NCBI GenBank assembly: GCA_022605405.1
Contig: JABYQQ010000031.1
Coordinates: 310,001-374,000 of the forward strand
Length of the DNA: 64,000 bases
Source of the DNA: Earliella scabrosa
Lineage: Eukaryota; Basidiomycota; Agaricomycetes; Polyporales; Polyporaceae
Direction of reading: 5' to 3'
The notes below the pieces were generated by a model. It worked only from the letters and a program-made list of their open reading frames with translations, ran no database searches and had not been told where the DNA came from. Both the position numbers and the translations under genes were made by a program. This document shows, one piece after another, positions 1 to 12,900 of the stretch; within the stretch, counting starts at the first letter, position 1; every line of letters starts with the position of its first letter.

Positions 1-776
1 ACCCAGATATCGTGTTCTTGCGATCGTCGAAAGATCCATGAGGGTGTATCGCATAGCGGGGACAGGACAACTTCCAGTGATGCATTATTCCTGACGAGGA
101 CGAGGAAGGATGGACCGTTCCAGGCGCTTGCAGTTCGTGAGTTCGGCGATATCATGGAGAAACCTCGGCGATCCTTCTAGGTTAGGGTTGTAAGCGAGGG
201 AAGTTCAGGCCCAACCACATTCTCCAACCTTAGCACCTCTATGACTGGATCTCGACGTCCTTGCCGACAACGACGACTATCTACGACGGTATGTGGTGTC
301 CATAACACGCTAGTATGTACTGACGCTATGCCAGTGGACTTCCTCAGGCCGTCATTCTTGCAATCTGCCTCGACTCAGAGTCGGACAGTGGCACTGGCAG
401 TCTAGTACCAAGCCACATACTGTGTCCTGAGCAACGTCCATGTATCACGGCATTCCGCACGTATGTGTATTCTGCATAAGTCTAGAAGTCGTTTCTCTCA
501 TCGCGCAGCGAAGACCGTGAAGTCAGGTGCCGTCCAGTGTGACCTCTTGCCCCCTTCCCGCTCCTGCGAGCGTCAAGAACACTTCAACTCCGTTCTTGCG
601 TCGATGAAACTTCTGAGCGGCCTCTCGTCCTCTTCATTCAAACTTCTTCATCGGACGACTCCCTGCACGGCCCGTCGCCCCCATGACGCGTCATCTTCTT
701 CCGGATGTGGAGCATACATTCCTACCGAGCAAACACGAACCGACCTCGTCATTACGTTCACCCTCCCTGCCGAAGC
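1..776. other. Upstream region of the GH35 array, no gene recognised
   Basis: No open frame here shows a domain or a consistent splice pattern. The 108-residue frame at 463-789 runs over the TATA box of the next gene and has no recognisable motif, so I treat it as chance. The region presumably holds the promoter of the first beta-galactosidase. The CACGTG block found upstream of copies 2-4 was not found here. Confidence 0.5.
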
Positions 777-784
777 TTATAAAG
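777..784 (+). promoter_or_regulatory. TATA box of GH35 copy 1
   Basis: TTATAAAG lies about 50 bases before the ATG at 832. Copies 2 and 4 have a TATAAG element at a similar distance, which supports its role. Confidence 0.6.
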
Positions 785-831
785 GATGAATAGACGTCTC
801 TCAGGAGACCACCCACCTCCGCTTCTCTGCT

Positions 832-3800
832 ATGCCAATGCGTCTTTCCATTCGAAGCGCCCTCGCCGCTGTCTCAACGGGCATCTTGGTTCTCGCGCTG
901 CTCACTCATCTAGGAGTGCGCGCTCAGCCATCGACGCTCATCGCTGATCCTCCTCACAAATCTAACGGACTCACAGATGTCGTGCAATGGGATAATTACA
1001 CGCTGTTTGTACATGACCAGCGTATCTTCCTCAAGTAAGCAATCGTCATAACCGTTCACGTCTTGCTTATTCATGCACGGTTTCTCTAGTTCTGGAGAGT
1101 TCCACACATTTCGTCTCCCCGTTCCAGATCTGTGGCTTGATATCTTTCAGAAGATGGTCGCGGCAGGCTTGAACGGAGTTAGGTACGTTCGTATTCGCAC
1201 ACGTCAATGGTAACCCTGTTCATCTGCGGCATGGCTTTCATAGCATCTATATACACTGTACGAGTGCTGGGTCAGTTGTCGGATAGCTGTGCTAACGGCG
1301 ACCTGAACTCAAGGGGGTCTAACAAATCCTGCTCCCGATGTTCTCGACTTCAACGACTGGCGCGCACTGCAGCCAATCTTCGATGCTGCGTTGCGAGCCG
1401 GCATCCTTGTTGTGCTGCGACCAGGTATGTATGTCCTCCATTGGATATGAGGATCTACGGCTCATAATTTCCGATGAATCGCTCTCATAGGGCCGTATGT
1501 GAGTTTCGCAGCCTGGTTCTCACCGCGTTGTTGTGCTCATGCAGGCTTAACAGATCAATGCAGAGACCACAGCGGGAGGACTCGCCCTCTGGTCTACAAG
1601 TCTGGTCGAAGGCGACGTGCGCGTGAACACTACGTCGTGGAACGCGGCGTACAAGCCTTACATTTCCGCCATCATCGATTGGGCCAAGCCGAACCAAATT
1701 ACGGAGGGCGGGCCTATTCTCAGTACGCTTCTCTTCCTTCTGTCAGATAGCGGGCTATTCTCATGCTATCTCATGGACAGTGGTCCAGATTGGTGAGCTT
1801 ATCAGCGACTATTACCGTGCTGGCCGAGCATGATACGACGTGCACCCTAGACAACGAGTACCCTCAGACGCCAGCATCACATGCGGAATATTTCGCCGAC
1901 CTTGAGGCACAATATCGAGATAATGGGGTGGTCGTCCCTCTGTGAGTCATCTCGAATCAATCTACCGAGCTATGCCCCTCACTGAACTTCGCGAACGATG
2001 CTCATGATACCGTAGGCAATACAACGATCCTGGAGAGGCGAGGAATTTCATCAACGGAACTGGCGCGCCGGATATCTATGGTTGGGTAAGAGGAATTCGC
2101 ACTGACCTGATGGATCGCAGGTTCTGATCAAGATTCCAGGACTACTATCCGAACGAGTTCAACTGCACCAACGGCTCAGCATGGAATCCGGTCCCGACCA
2201 ACTTCCACGCCTACCACATGGAAAATGACCCTACGCGCCCTGCGTACATCCCCGAGTACCAAGGTTTGTAGCCTATAGCTTGCAGAGCTCGACTTATGTA
2301 TATTTCGAACTGACGAGCGTCATTCGGAACAACCGCAGGAGGATCACACGACTACTGGGGTGGACCCGGATACAACGCGTGCGTGGCGCGATTAGGGCCA
2401 GACTTCGAAGATGTATTCTACAAGAACAACTGGGCGAGCAACGTCAAGATGCACTCGGTGTATATGTTCTATGGGTGAGTACTGTCACTGCTCGCCGGAA
2501 CCGTGCGCTCATGCATACTATCCAGAGGCACGAACTGGGGAGCAATCGGGTATCCTGGCGGATACACGAGGTTCGCCGACATCTACTCAAGACCTCGCAG
2601 TCCTTCGACGCTAACATCGTGATCCCCTAGCTACGACCATGCCGCTGCAATTAGAGAGACCCGGCTGCTGTGGGAGAAGTATGATGAGATGAAGCGGCAG
2701 TCGCTCTTCATCCGCAGCTCGCCTCAGTTCCGCAAGACCGACTGGATCGGTGACACCAACAGCGGTATTCCGGGCGTTACCCTTCAGGGAAGTGAGGCAT
2801 TCGCGACGTACCTCCGCAATCCCGACTCCGGAACAGGGTTCATCATTACCCGGCAAGCCAATTCGAGTTCACCGTGAGTGACGGCCTATCCTACTTTCCA
2901 CACGCTGTTCATGCCTTATGGATGATATTCGTCCAGCGAGAAAATCTCCTTCCGCATCACCGTGCCGAGTCTTAGGGGACCGCTCTCCCTCCCGCAGACA
3001 TTCGACGCGATCGAGCTCAACGGACGGCAGAGCAAGTTCCTCGTCACAGACTACACATTCGGGGCAAAGGGTACCTTGCTGCACACAACCGCGTCCATCT
3101 TCTTCGCAGGTAACGTCGGGGGACGCGACGTCCTCTTCGTCTTTGGCGGCCCGGACCAGTCGCACGAAATCTCGCTCTTCCTAACCGGGCGTGGCGGCAA
3201 ACGTACAGACAACGCTCACGTCCGCTTTTCCTCTCCTCACGACAGCCCGCCCCAGCCTCACCCCCGAGAAGGCGCAACGACTATCACAGTGCACGCGGGA
3301 ATTGCCCACGGGCTCGCCACGATATGGGACTCGGATGAGCAGCTCATCCTCTTCTCGGATCCCGTCACAGCAGCTACGTTCTGGTCTCCTCCCGTCCGGT
3401 CCCCGACTGAGAACACAGTTCACGGGCTGGAGACGTTCTGGCAGTTTGGCACGAACACCAGCGTGCTCGTAGGCGGACCGTATCTCGTGCGGAACGCGTC
3501 CATCGAGCATGGGACGACACTCGCGCTGCATGGCGACCTGAACGCGAGCGTGCCGCTGACCGTCGTTGCACCGCGTACTGTCAAGACTGTGACGTGGAAC
3601 GGGAGACCGGTGGCTGTCAGGCGTGATGGTCGGGGTGTGCTCTGGGGACGTCTCGAGATCAGTAAGAGGGTGGACGAGGTGAGAGTCCCGCATGTTGGCG
3701 AGAATGGATGGCGGTTCGCGGATAGCCTGCCTGAGATCAAGAGTGACTTCGATGACGCGGACTGGATCGTTGCGGACCATACTTCAACAAACATCACAAT

Positions 3801-5018
3801 CGGAATGGCGTTCGGAGACGGGCGGGTGTTGTATGGTGCGTGGATGCTCAGCAACGTACAGAGGCAAGGCTGATCTAGGACTTGTCCTCTTCTAACCCCA
3901 CGTGCTCGTAGGTTGCGACTATGGCTTGTAGGTCTCCACACAATTGGTCGGTCTCCTGCTAACAAAGATGTACGGCGCGCGCAGTTGCGAGAACAACATC
4001 CTCTGGCGGGGCCACTTTGACGCTACTGGCGCGGAGACGGCTGCAAACCTGTGCATCAACGGTGGGACGGCGTTCGCCGCGTCGGTGTGGATCAACGACG
4101 TGTTCATCGACACAATCGGCGCTCTCACCCCTCAGGGAGATGCCAACGCACTCTTCCCGTTCCCAGAAGGGTCTGTCATCCCCGGGAAGGACAATGTCTT
4201 GACCGTGCTGATGGATCACATGGGGAATGACGAGGGACAGAATCGTGAGTATTGTTGTGACGCATTCTCTAGATGTGTAGCTGATGACGAGTACATGTAG
4301 AAAAGTCGGATCGCGGCATTCGCGGCTTTGAACTCCTAGGCGGCGTCGGGAAATTCTCGACTTGGAAGGTACAAGGCAAGCGCGGAGGCTACGCCCAGTA
4401 AGTTCGCTGACTCGCTCACTATGTCTCATGAAGCACCACTCATGCTCACCTGACGTTCACAGGTTCCCGGACAGGGTGCGCGGTGTGCTCAACGAAGGCG
4501 GGCTCTTCGGTGAACGCGAAGGCTGGCATCTGCCTGGATTCGACACGTCTGGAAGTGGATGGACGGATCGTGCCCTCTCCGATGGACTCCCAACGGGAAA
4601 GGCGGGTGTCGGTTTCTTTGTGACGACCTTTAGGCTGGACGTTCCGCACGGTGTGGACGCGATGATGAGCTTTCAGTTCAGCGACGAGGAAGCACCGTAT
4701 CGCGCCCTCCTGTTCGTGAATGGGTGGAAGTTCGGCAAGCGGGTAGCGAACCTTGGGCCGCAGACGCGATTCCCTGTGCCGCCTGGCATTCTCGATTACC
4801 ATGGTGAGAAGTGAGTATTGACGTAGTGATGGGAGTTCGTGAGCGCAGGGGCGCAGGGGTGCTGATTGGAGTATTCTTGCAGTACGGTTGCGGTTGCATT
4901 ATGGGTCACGGAAGACACGCCTGTCCATCCAACGCTCGAGTTAGTCGTGGATGGTGTGGTCGACGGCGGTGTCGGACCCATTGCTACCAACAATCCGCGC
5001 TGGACACCTCGAGAATAG
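832..5018 (+). CDS. GH35 beta-galactosidase, copy 1 (secreted, 19 exons)
   Basis: A fungal-type GH35 exo-beta-galactosidase of 1024 residues, predicted to remove terminal beta-D-galactose from plant polymers or oligosaccharides outside the cell. My 19 exons run from 832-1034 to 4883-5018 and sum to 3075 bases. They include exons of 14 (1244-1257), 8 (1491-1498) and 12 bases (1781-1792). The N terminus has a hydrophobic signal segment ending near 'GVRAQ'. A TIM barrel follows: '[11 protein letters not shown]', 'GPY', the acid/base Glu206 in 'QIDNEY', and the nucleophile Glu296 in 'IPEYQGGS'. Downstream are the usual galactosidase domains 2 and 3 and two C-terminal jelly-roll domains ('WRGHFDATG', '[10 protein letters not shown]'). 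An in-frame ATG two codons on (838) could also be the start. It is the most divergent copy and lacks the intron the others have after 'FGK'. Confidence 0.93.
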
Positions 5019-5435
5019 GGTCACCCTCAACACATCATTGGTATGTTGCGACTGTGAGTTGTGCTGCGGCTTCCCAGATACTCAGCCTGTACCTGTTCAA
5101 TTCGATGACACGTGTTTCTAGTATCCAGCTGTGGGCTTTCTTTGACCGAGTAGATCACCGGCCCCGGCCGCTGAAGTGATAGTGGAACAGGATAGATCAA
5201 GGACAGTCTGACAGATGACCATACTTTGATCGCATCTGCTTTCCGGACCGTCGCGAATGAAGAAAGAAATCCGATGACGAGGTACGTACCGTACAACCGC
5301 CGGTATGTTTGTCGGAAGCATGCGGCCTGGAGGGGCTGGAGTGTGCTGTACAGGGAAAGAGCGACTCAATGCGTCGCCCGCCGGTCAGATCAGAAAGTCG
5401 CGATCTGGTCGAGAAAATAGGCTTGGATGGGTCAG

Positions 5436-5640
5436 GCGATTGTCCACGTGACCGTGAATCCACCATGTTTGGGCGTGTTTCGCGCGCAGGCGCGCAACTT
5501 GTGTCCGACCACCTCGAAGCGAGCGCGCGATATGTCCCGTCGGTCCGTACGACAAGAACTTGAAGGCTCATGACCATTGCCAACCTTTTCGCGACATAAC
5601 GGAATATTATCTCGCCCTGGCACCCCTCGACTATAAGGGC
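5436..5640 (+). promoter_or_regulatory. Conserved promoter block of GH35 copy 2
   Basis: About 200 bases align closely with 9684-9880 upstream of copy 3. The block contains a CACGTG palindrome (5445-5450), a GGGCGTGTTT element, a CG-rich near-palindrome GCGCGCAGGCGCGC just after it, and ends with TATAAG at 5632-5637, about 60 bases before the ATG. Conservation greater than in the flanks suggests a duplicated regulatory unit. The rest of 5019-5436 shows no gene. Confidence 0.6.
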
Positions 5641-5693
5641 GTCACGACGAGTAGGAGTCCAGCAGACGACGTCGTCTCGGAGTCCCCGACAAC

Positions 5694-8600
5694 ATGCTCC
5701 TCTGGCGTCGCTACCCCTCTTGGGCTTTGCCCGCCCTCCTCACCTTCTGCATTGTGCTGTTGTCTTCCCCACTCACTATCTTGACCGGCGCTGCGGAACC
5801 TCCCCGGAAGACGAACGGATATACCGATGTAGTCACTTGGGACAACTATACTCTCTGGGTCCATGATCAACGGGTATTCCTGCAGTACGTGACCACGACA
5901 CTTCACACAGCATAGCACGCCCGTGCTTATCCTGACCTACTCACAGTGGTGGAGAGTTTCACTCTTTCCGTCTGCCGGTGCCGGAACTCTGGCTCGATAT
6001 CTTCCAGAAGATGTCCGCCGCCGGCTTGAACCACGTCAGGTGCGTGACTAGTCGCCCTCTCATGTCGCATATGTGCATACGCATAACCTCTATCGCTAAC
6101 CTCATGCATACATAGTATCTACGTTCATAGTGCGTCGCTCCTCCTTAATACTTATTTTTCCCCGCGACGCCCAGACCATTGACGTCATCCGCAGTGGGCG
6201 CGAGCAATCCTTCACGGGACGTGGTCGACTTCGACGACTGGCGCGCCCTGAAGCCCATTTACGAAGCTGCCAGCCAGACCGGTCTATTCCTCAACGTTCG
6301 CCCTGGTGAGTGTCCTTCAGCTTCCCTGGGGATGCAAGCTGACGATGATGTTGTTCTCGCCAGGTCCTTATGTAAGTCTCCTTTGAGCGCCATATATCGG
6401 TCGTGACTCACCAGTCACGACCGTGGATGCCAAAGATCAATGCCGAGACGTCTGCTGGAGGTGTCTCGCACTGGACCACCACCGAGATTGCAGGAACACT
6501 GCGCACAAATGCGTCCGACTGGACTGAAGCGTGGAAGCCGTACATCGATGGTATCATCAAGGAGAGCGAGCCTTACCTTGTCACCCACGGCGGCCCCATC
6601 GTTGCCTTCCAGATTGGTCAGTGAGCGCAGGCCGAGCCTGCATACTTGTTGCTGATACATGTGTTTGGCAGATAACGAGTACTCGCAGAGCGAGATCAGG
6701 GGGCAGTACTTCGAGCTGCTCAAGAAACAGTACCGCGACGGCGGCATTGTTGTACCCTTGTACGTTCTACTCTTAAAGTCAGGGGCTGACACCGCTGAGG
6801 CCGCCTCCTCGATCCGATCTTAGGACATACAACGACCCGAACCAACGCCGTGCCTTCATCAACGGGACTGGCGCGGTCGACATCTACGGCTTGGACGCGT
6901 ACCCACAGGGCTTCGATTGCAGAAACCCAACGACGTGGAGGCCGGTTACAACGAACTATCACCAATATCACGCCGAAGTCAACCCCAGCCAGCCATGGTA
7001 TATGCCTGAGTACCAGGGCGGCGCATTCGACCCCTGGGCGGGACCTGGCTACGACGCATGTGCGCAACTCACTGGTCAAGAGTTCGAGGACGTATTCTAC
7101 AAGCATAACTATGCGGCTAACATGAAAATGGTCTCGTACTACATGTTTTACGGGTGCGTGCTCCGACAGGACTTATCAGACGTTGTCTGAATTGTTTTGT
7201 AGCGGCACAAACTGGGGCAGTTTTGCGTTCCCTGGTGTGTACACCAGCTACGACTATGGCGCGGTCATCCGGGAGAACCGTCAGCTGAGGTACAAGTACG
7301 ACGAGATGAAGCGCCAGAACATTTTCATTCGCTCGTCTCCCGAGTTCCGCAAGACCGACTGGGTCGGAGAGTCCAGCACGGGCATCCCTGGCGTCACGAT
7401 CAGCAACAGCGCTGCCTATGGAACGCTTCTCCACAACCCAGACAGCGGCACCAACTTCCTCGTCATCCGTCAGACCGATTCTACATCTACGTAAGCAAAC
7501 GTTCACGCGAATCTTCCACCCTTGACTGATCCATATACAGTGCGAACACGTCGTTTAACGTGACCATCCCGACCTCCAAGGGCGCGATCACGATCCCGAA
7601 GACGACAGAGAGCATCGCGCTCCACGGCCGCCAGAGCAAGATCATCATCACCGACTACCACTTCGGCGACAAGGGCCTCTTGTACTACACGACTACGTCC
7701 ATCTTCTTCGCTGGTCGGATCGGCCACCGCGACGTCCTCTTCCTCTACGGCCACTCCGATCAGTCTCACGAGTTCGCGTTCTCGCTCGCGGGAGTCGGAA
7801 TCGCTCCCGGTCTGTCGTCCCGCGTGAAGATGAGCGGTACCGCGAACAAGGGCCTCACCACGGTGACCGTCCTCCCAGGCACTACTGGCCTTGTGACCGT
7901 ATGGGAGTCGACATCGCAGCTCATCCTGTACGCCGACCCTGCCACGGCCGCGTCTTTCTGGGCGCCGATCGTGCGCGATCCGACGCCAGCGACGCGCAAG
8001 GGCCTCGAGAACTTCTGGCAGTTCGGCACCAACACAACCGTGCTCGTTGGGGGGCCGTACCTCGTCCGGAACGCGTCGATCTCGCGCGGCACACTCGCGC
8101 TGCACGGCGACCTCAACGCGTCTGTCCCACTCACTGTGTTCGCACCGCTCGACGTGGTCGCGGTGTCGTGGAACGGAAAGTTTGTCCCCACGTTGGGGCT
8201 TGGGACGGGTCAGCTCAAGGGCCGCCTTGCAGCGAGCGCGAGCGTCAAGAGCGGCTTGCAGCTGCCTGAGCTGACTGGGTGGAAGTATAAGGACAGCCTC
8301 CCGGAGATCAGGGCGGACTTCGATGACGCGGAATGGATCGTAGCAGAGAAGACGACCACCAACATCAATGTCAAGCCACGGTTTGGCGACGGACGCGTTC
8401 TGTATGGATGCGACTACGGATAGTGAGTGTCGTATGAGATGGAGTATCGGGCATCGCTGACCGATTGCTCCAGCTGTGAGGGTTCTGTGTTTTGGCGCGG
8501 ACACTTCGATGCGAGCGGCTCGGAGACTGCTGCCAACCTCACCATCTACGGAGGACGCTGTACGTATCTTGTTGTTTCCGTCCAGTCGTCTTGGCTGACA

Positions 8601-9517
8601 TCCTTCCCAGTCTTCGCGGCCTCGGTCTGGTTGAACGACAAGTTCCTCGGCTCCGTCTACAGTACAACGGATAACGTGAACAAGCTGTTCACGTTCCCTG
8701 AAGGCGCAGTCATCGCCGGCCAGGACAATGTTCTGACCGTTCTGCATGATAATATGGGTCTTGATCAGGAATCGAACCAGAAGTCCGCGCGCGGTATCGC
8801 GGGGTTCGAGCTCGTCGGGGGCAAGTTCGGTGACTGGAAGGTTCAGGGCAAGGTTGGAGGATACACCAAGTGCGTCCTGCTCTCAGCTGTGCTCTTGTCG
8901 TAGACTGACCTCCATTACAGCTATCCTGACAAAGTCCGCGGGCTGTACAACGAGGGTGGGCTGTTCGGCGAGCGCGAGGGTTGGCACCTGCCTGGTTTCG
9001 ACGTGTCGAGTTGGGAGTCGCGCGACCTGTCTGACGGTCTTCCGGATGGCGGCGCCGGTGTTGGCTTTTTCGTAACGACGTTCGACCTTGATATTCCTAA
9101 GGGCACGGATACGCTCGTGAGCTTCCAGTACGAGACGACGAACACTCAGCCGTACCGTGCGCTTTTGTTCGTCAATGGGTGGCAATTCGGCAAGGTAAGC
9201 TCGCACACGGTCTCATGTGGAGACGACGCTGACCAGATGTGTGGTACGCAGCGAGCAGCGAATGTCGGTCCCCAGACCCGCTTCCCTGTCCCGCAGGGTA
9301 TTCTCAACTACAATGGGAAGAAGTGCGTGATCTTCTTATGTTCGTCCAATGTGTCCTTGTACTCACCCATATTAACAGCACCGTTGCGGTCGCGCTCTGG
9401 GCGTTGGACAATACTCCGGTCTCTCCCAGCCTTCAGCTATCGGTCGACGCGGTGTACGATGGCGGAGTGGGCCAGATTGTGTCCAAGAGTCCCTCGTACT
9501 CTGAACTCCGCGCGTGA
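5694..9517 (+). CDS. GH35 beta-galactosidase, copy 2 (secreted, 15 exons)
   Basis: A GH35 exo-beta-galactosidase of 1004 residues. The 15 exons are 5694-5884, 5947-6039, 6116-6129, 6195-6305, 6364-6371, 6436-6616, 6672-6759, 6824-7153, 7203-7490, 7541-8422, 8474-8559, 8611-8869, 8921-9194, 9252-9322 and 9379-9517, summing to 3015 bases. A hydrophobic stretch at residues 10-30 is a signal peptide or signal anchor. The barrel carries acid/base Glu202 ('QIDNEYSQ') and nucleophile Glu291 ('[12 protein letters not shown]'), then '[13 protein letters not shown]'. The C-terminal half has the galactosidase domain 2/3 and jelly-roll regions, including 'FRGLYNEGG'-like and '[10 protein letters not shown]' motifs. 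The 882-base exon 10 has no introns. It is closest to copy 3 and shares its intron positions. Confidence 0.95.
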
Positions 9518-9683
9518 GGGGACTGCGACCGAAACCATGTACAAAATACTCAACTTCTTCTGCTGACCTGTAATTTACGTCCTGCATGTATGTATGTACG
9601 CCTCAACTCGGCTTTCCGAGCTTCTTTGAGGGTACTCGCGTCGTGGGAATGCACACGAAGCGTCGCCGGTCTATCGGCGCGGG

Positions 9684-9880
9684 CGATTGTCCACGTGATC
9701 GTGAAAGCACCATGTTTGGGCGTGTTTCGCGCGCAGGCGCGCAACTTGCGTCCGACCACCGCGAAGCGAGCGTGCGATGGATTCCGTCCATCCGTGCGAC
9801 AAGAAGGTTCACGGCCATCCACAACCTCTCTGCGACATAACGAAACATGAACTCGCCCTGGACGCCGCCGACTGTAAGGG
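9684..9880 (+). promoter_or_regulatory. Conserved promoter block of GH35 copy 3, TATA altered
   Basis: The counterpart of the block upstream of copy 2, with CACGTG at 9692-9697 and the same GGGCGTGTTT and GCGCGCAGGCGCGC elements. The TATAAG of copy 2 reads TGTAAG here (9873-9878). The upstream half of the block is well preserved, so the core promoter change is specific. Confidence 0.55.
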
Positions 9881-9938
9881 CCGCTGGCACAACGAGGAGG
9901 AGTTCACCGGACGACGTCGTCTTGGAGTCCTCGACGAC

Positions 9939-12900
9939 GTGCTCCTCTGGCGCCGCTATTCCTCCTGGGCTTTGCCCGCCCTCCTCACCCTCTGTCTTGT
10001 GCTGTTGTATTGTCCGCTCACTATTGTGACCGGGGTTTCCCCGGACCCGCCTCGTAAGACGAACGGATACACCGACGTAGTCACCTGGGACAACTATACC
10101 CTCTGGATCCATGATCAGCGCGTGTTCTTGAAGTACGTAGCGGTCATAGAGCATACTCCATGCTGATGCTTATGCTGAAACGACTTGCAGCGGTGGAGAG
10201 TTTCATTCTTTCCGTCTTCCAGTGCCAGAACTTTGGCTCGACATCTTTCAGAAGATGTCCGCGGCGGGCTTGAACCATGTCAGGTTCGTCCAATCGTCAC
10301 CTACTGGTGATTAACCTTATAGACTTTACTACTGACCTCATCCGTAGCATCTATGTTCATAGTGCGTTGCGTTCCCTCCATTTCCCTGACTACAGCTAAT
10401 CACTGACTTCATCCGTAGTGGGCGTGAGCAACCCTTCACGGGATGTAGTAGATTTCGATGACTGGCGCGCCTTGAAGCCCATCTACGAGGCTGCCAGTCA
10501 GACAGGTCTGTTTGTAAACGTTCGTCCTGGTGGGTCTCCTTCAGCTTCCCTGAAATGATGCAGCCTAACAACGAGGTTGCCCTCGACAGGTCCTTACGTA
10601 AGTTCCCTTCGAGCACCATCTATGGGTCGTAGCATTAACTTGCGGCTATGGCATAGATCAATGCCGAGACGTCTGCGGGAGGAATCTCGCACTGGATCAC
10701 CACCGAGATTGCGGGAACTGTACGCACGAACGCGACTGACTGGACCGAGGCGTGGAAGCCATTCATTGACGGGGTCATCAAAGAGAGCGAGCCTTACCTT
10801 GTTACCCACGGCGGACCTATCGTTGCCTTCCAGATCGGTCAGTAGATTGGACTTGAAGGCGAGCCGGAGTATTCTTTGCTGATGTGCGTGCTTCGCAGAT
10901 AACGAATACTCGCAGGATGAGATCAGGGGACAGTACTTCGAGCTGCTCAAGAAGCAATACCGCGATGGCGGTATTGTTGTTCCCTTGTACGTGTTACTCT
11001 GGACGTGCATCGATACTTCCTACGTTGCTCACTATACTCGACCATAGGACGTACAACGACCCGAACCAGCGCCGTGCCTTCATCAACGGGACTGGCGCGG
11101 TCGACATCTACGGGATGGACGCGTATCCCCAGCGCTTTGACTGCAGCAATCCAACGAAGTGGAATCCGGTCGCGACCAACTATCATCAGTACCACGCCGA
11201 AGTCAACCCGAGCCAGCCATGGTACATGCCTGAGTACCAGGCGGGATCGTTTGACCCTTGGGGAGGACCTGGCTACGATGCATGTGCAGAGATGACAGGA
11301 GAAGAGTTCGAGGACGTGTTCTACAAGCACAACTATGCGGCCAACATGAAACTCATCTCGTACTACATGTTCTACGGGTGCGTGCTCCTGCAGCACCCTC
11401 CGGATGCTTTCTGACTTGGTTTACAGTGGCACGAACTGGGGAAGCCTCGCGTTCCCTGGTGTGTACACCAGCTACGACTATGGCGCGGTCATCCGGGAGA
11501 ACCGCCAGTTGAGGGAGAAGTACGACGAGATGAAGCGTCAGAACATCTTCATCCGTTCGTCTCCGGAGTTTCGCAAGACAGACTGGGTCGGAGACTCCAG
11601 CACCGGCATACCTGGTGTCACGATCACCAACAGCGCCGTCTTTGGCACGCTTCTCCACAACCCAGACAGCGACACTAACTTCCTCATCGTCCGTCAGACG
11701 GACTCAACCTCGACGTAGGTCGTCTTTTATTGTGGATATCTCACCGTTGACCTCTTGACATGCAGTGCGAATACGTCGTTCACCGTCACTATCCCAACCT
11801 CCAAGGGCGCGATCACGATCCCGAAGACGACAGAGAGCATCGTGCTCCACGGCCGCCAAAGCAAACTCATCATCACCGACTATCACTTCGGCGACAAGGG
11901 CCTCTTGTACTACACGACTGCTTCCATCTTCTTCGCTGGTCGAATCGGCCACCGCGACGTCCTCTTCCTCTACGGCCACTCCGATCAGTCTCACGAGTTC
12001 GCATTCTCACTCGCGGGCATCGGAATCGCTCCTGGTCTCTCGTCCCGCGTGAAGATGAGTGGGTCCACCAACAAGGGCCTTACCACAGTGACCGTCCTGC
12101 CGGGCACGACCGGACTTGTGACCGTTTGGGAGTCGACATCGCAGCTCGTCCTCTACGCAGACCCGGTCACCGCTGCCTCGTTCTGGGCACCGATCGTGCG
12201 CGATCCAACGCCCGCGACGCGCAAGGGTCTCGAGAACTTCTGGCAATTTGGCACAAACACGACCGTCCTCGTTGGAGGGCCGTATCTCGTCCGGAATGCC
12301 TCTATCGAGCACGGCACGCTCGCGCTGCATGGCGATCTCAATGCGTCTGTCCTGCTCACCGTGTTCGCACCGCCCGATGTCGTTGCGGTGTCGTGGAACG
12401 GAGAGCTTGTTCCGACACTCGGGCTCGGGACGGGTCAGCTCAAGGGCCAGGTCGCGGCGAGCGCGAACGTCGGGAATGGCTTGCAGCTGCCCGAGCTGAC
12501 TGGATGGAAGTATAAGGACAGCCTCCCGGAGATCCAGGCGGACTTCGACGACGCAGAATGGATCGTAGCGGACAAGACGACCACCAATATCGACGTGAAG
12601 CCTGTGTTTGGCGACGGACGCGTTCTGTATGGATGTGACTACGGATAGTGAGTATCATGTGTCTTCAGGTGTTGGACATCACTGACGGCCGACCGCTACA
12701 GCTGTGAGGGCTCTGTTCTCTGGCGCGGACACTTCGATGCCACCGGCTCCGAGACCGCTGCCAATCTCACCATCTACGGAGGGGGCTGTGCGTATCTCGT
12801 CCGGCTCATCTCGGCTTTCGCTGACATCCTTTGCAGTCTTCGCGGCTTCGGTCTGGTTGAACGACAAGTTCCTCGGCTCCGTCTCCAGCACCACGGAGGA

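Noticed and set aside
7503..8747. 414-codon open frame antisense to GH35 copy 2
   Set aside because: It lies wholly opposite the conserved GH35 exon 10 and its neighbours. GC-rich coding DNA often leaves the antisense frame open. Its composition is Arg/Glu-rich with no domain.
9847..9927. A 5' coding exon for GH35 copy 3 beginning at ATG 9847
   Set aside because: The donor GTAAGG at 9874 pairs in phase only with acceptors 23-29 bases away, too short for an intron. The first acceptor at a reasonable distance (9927) is out of phase.
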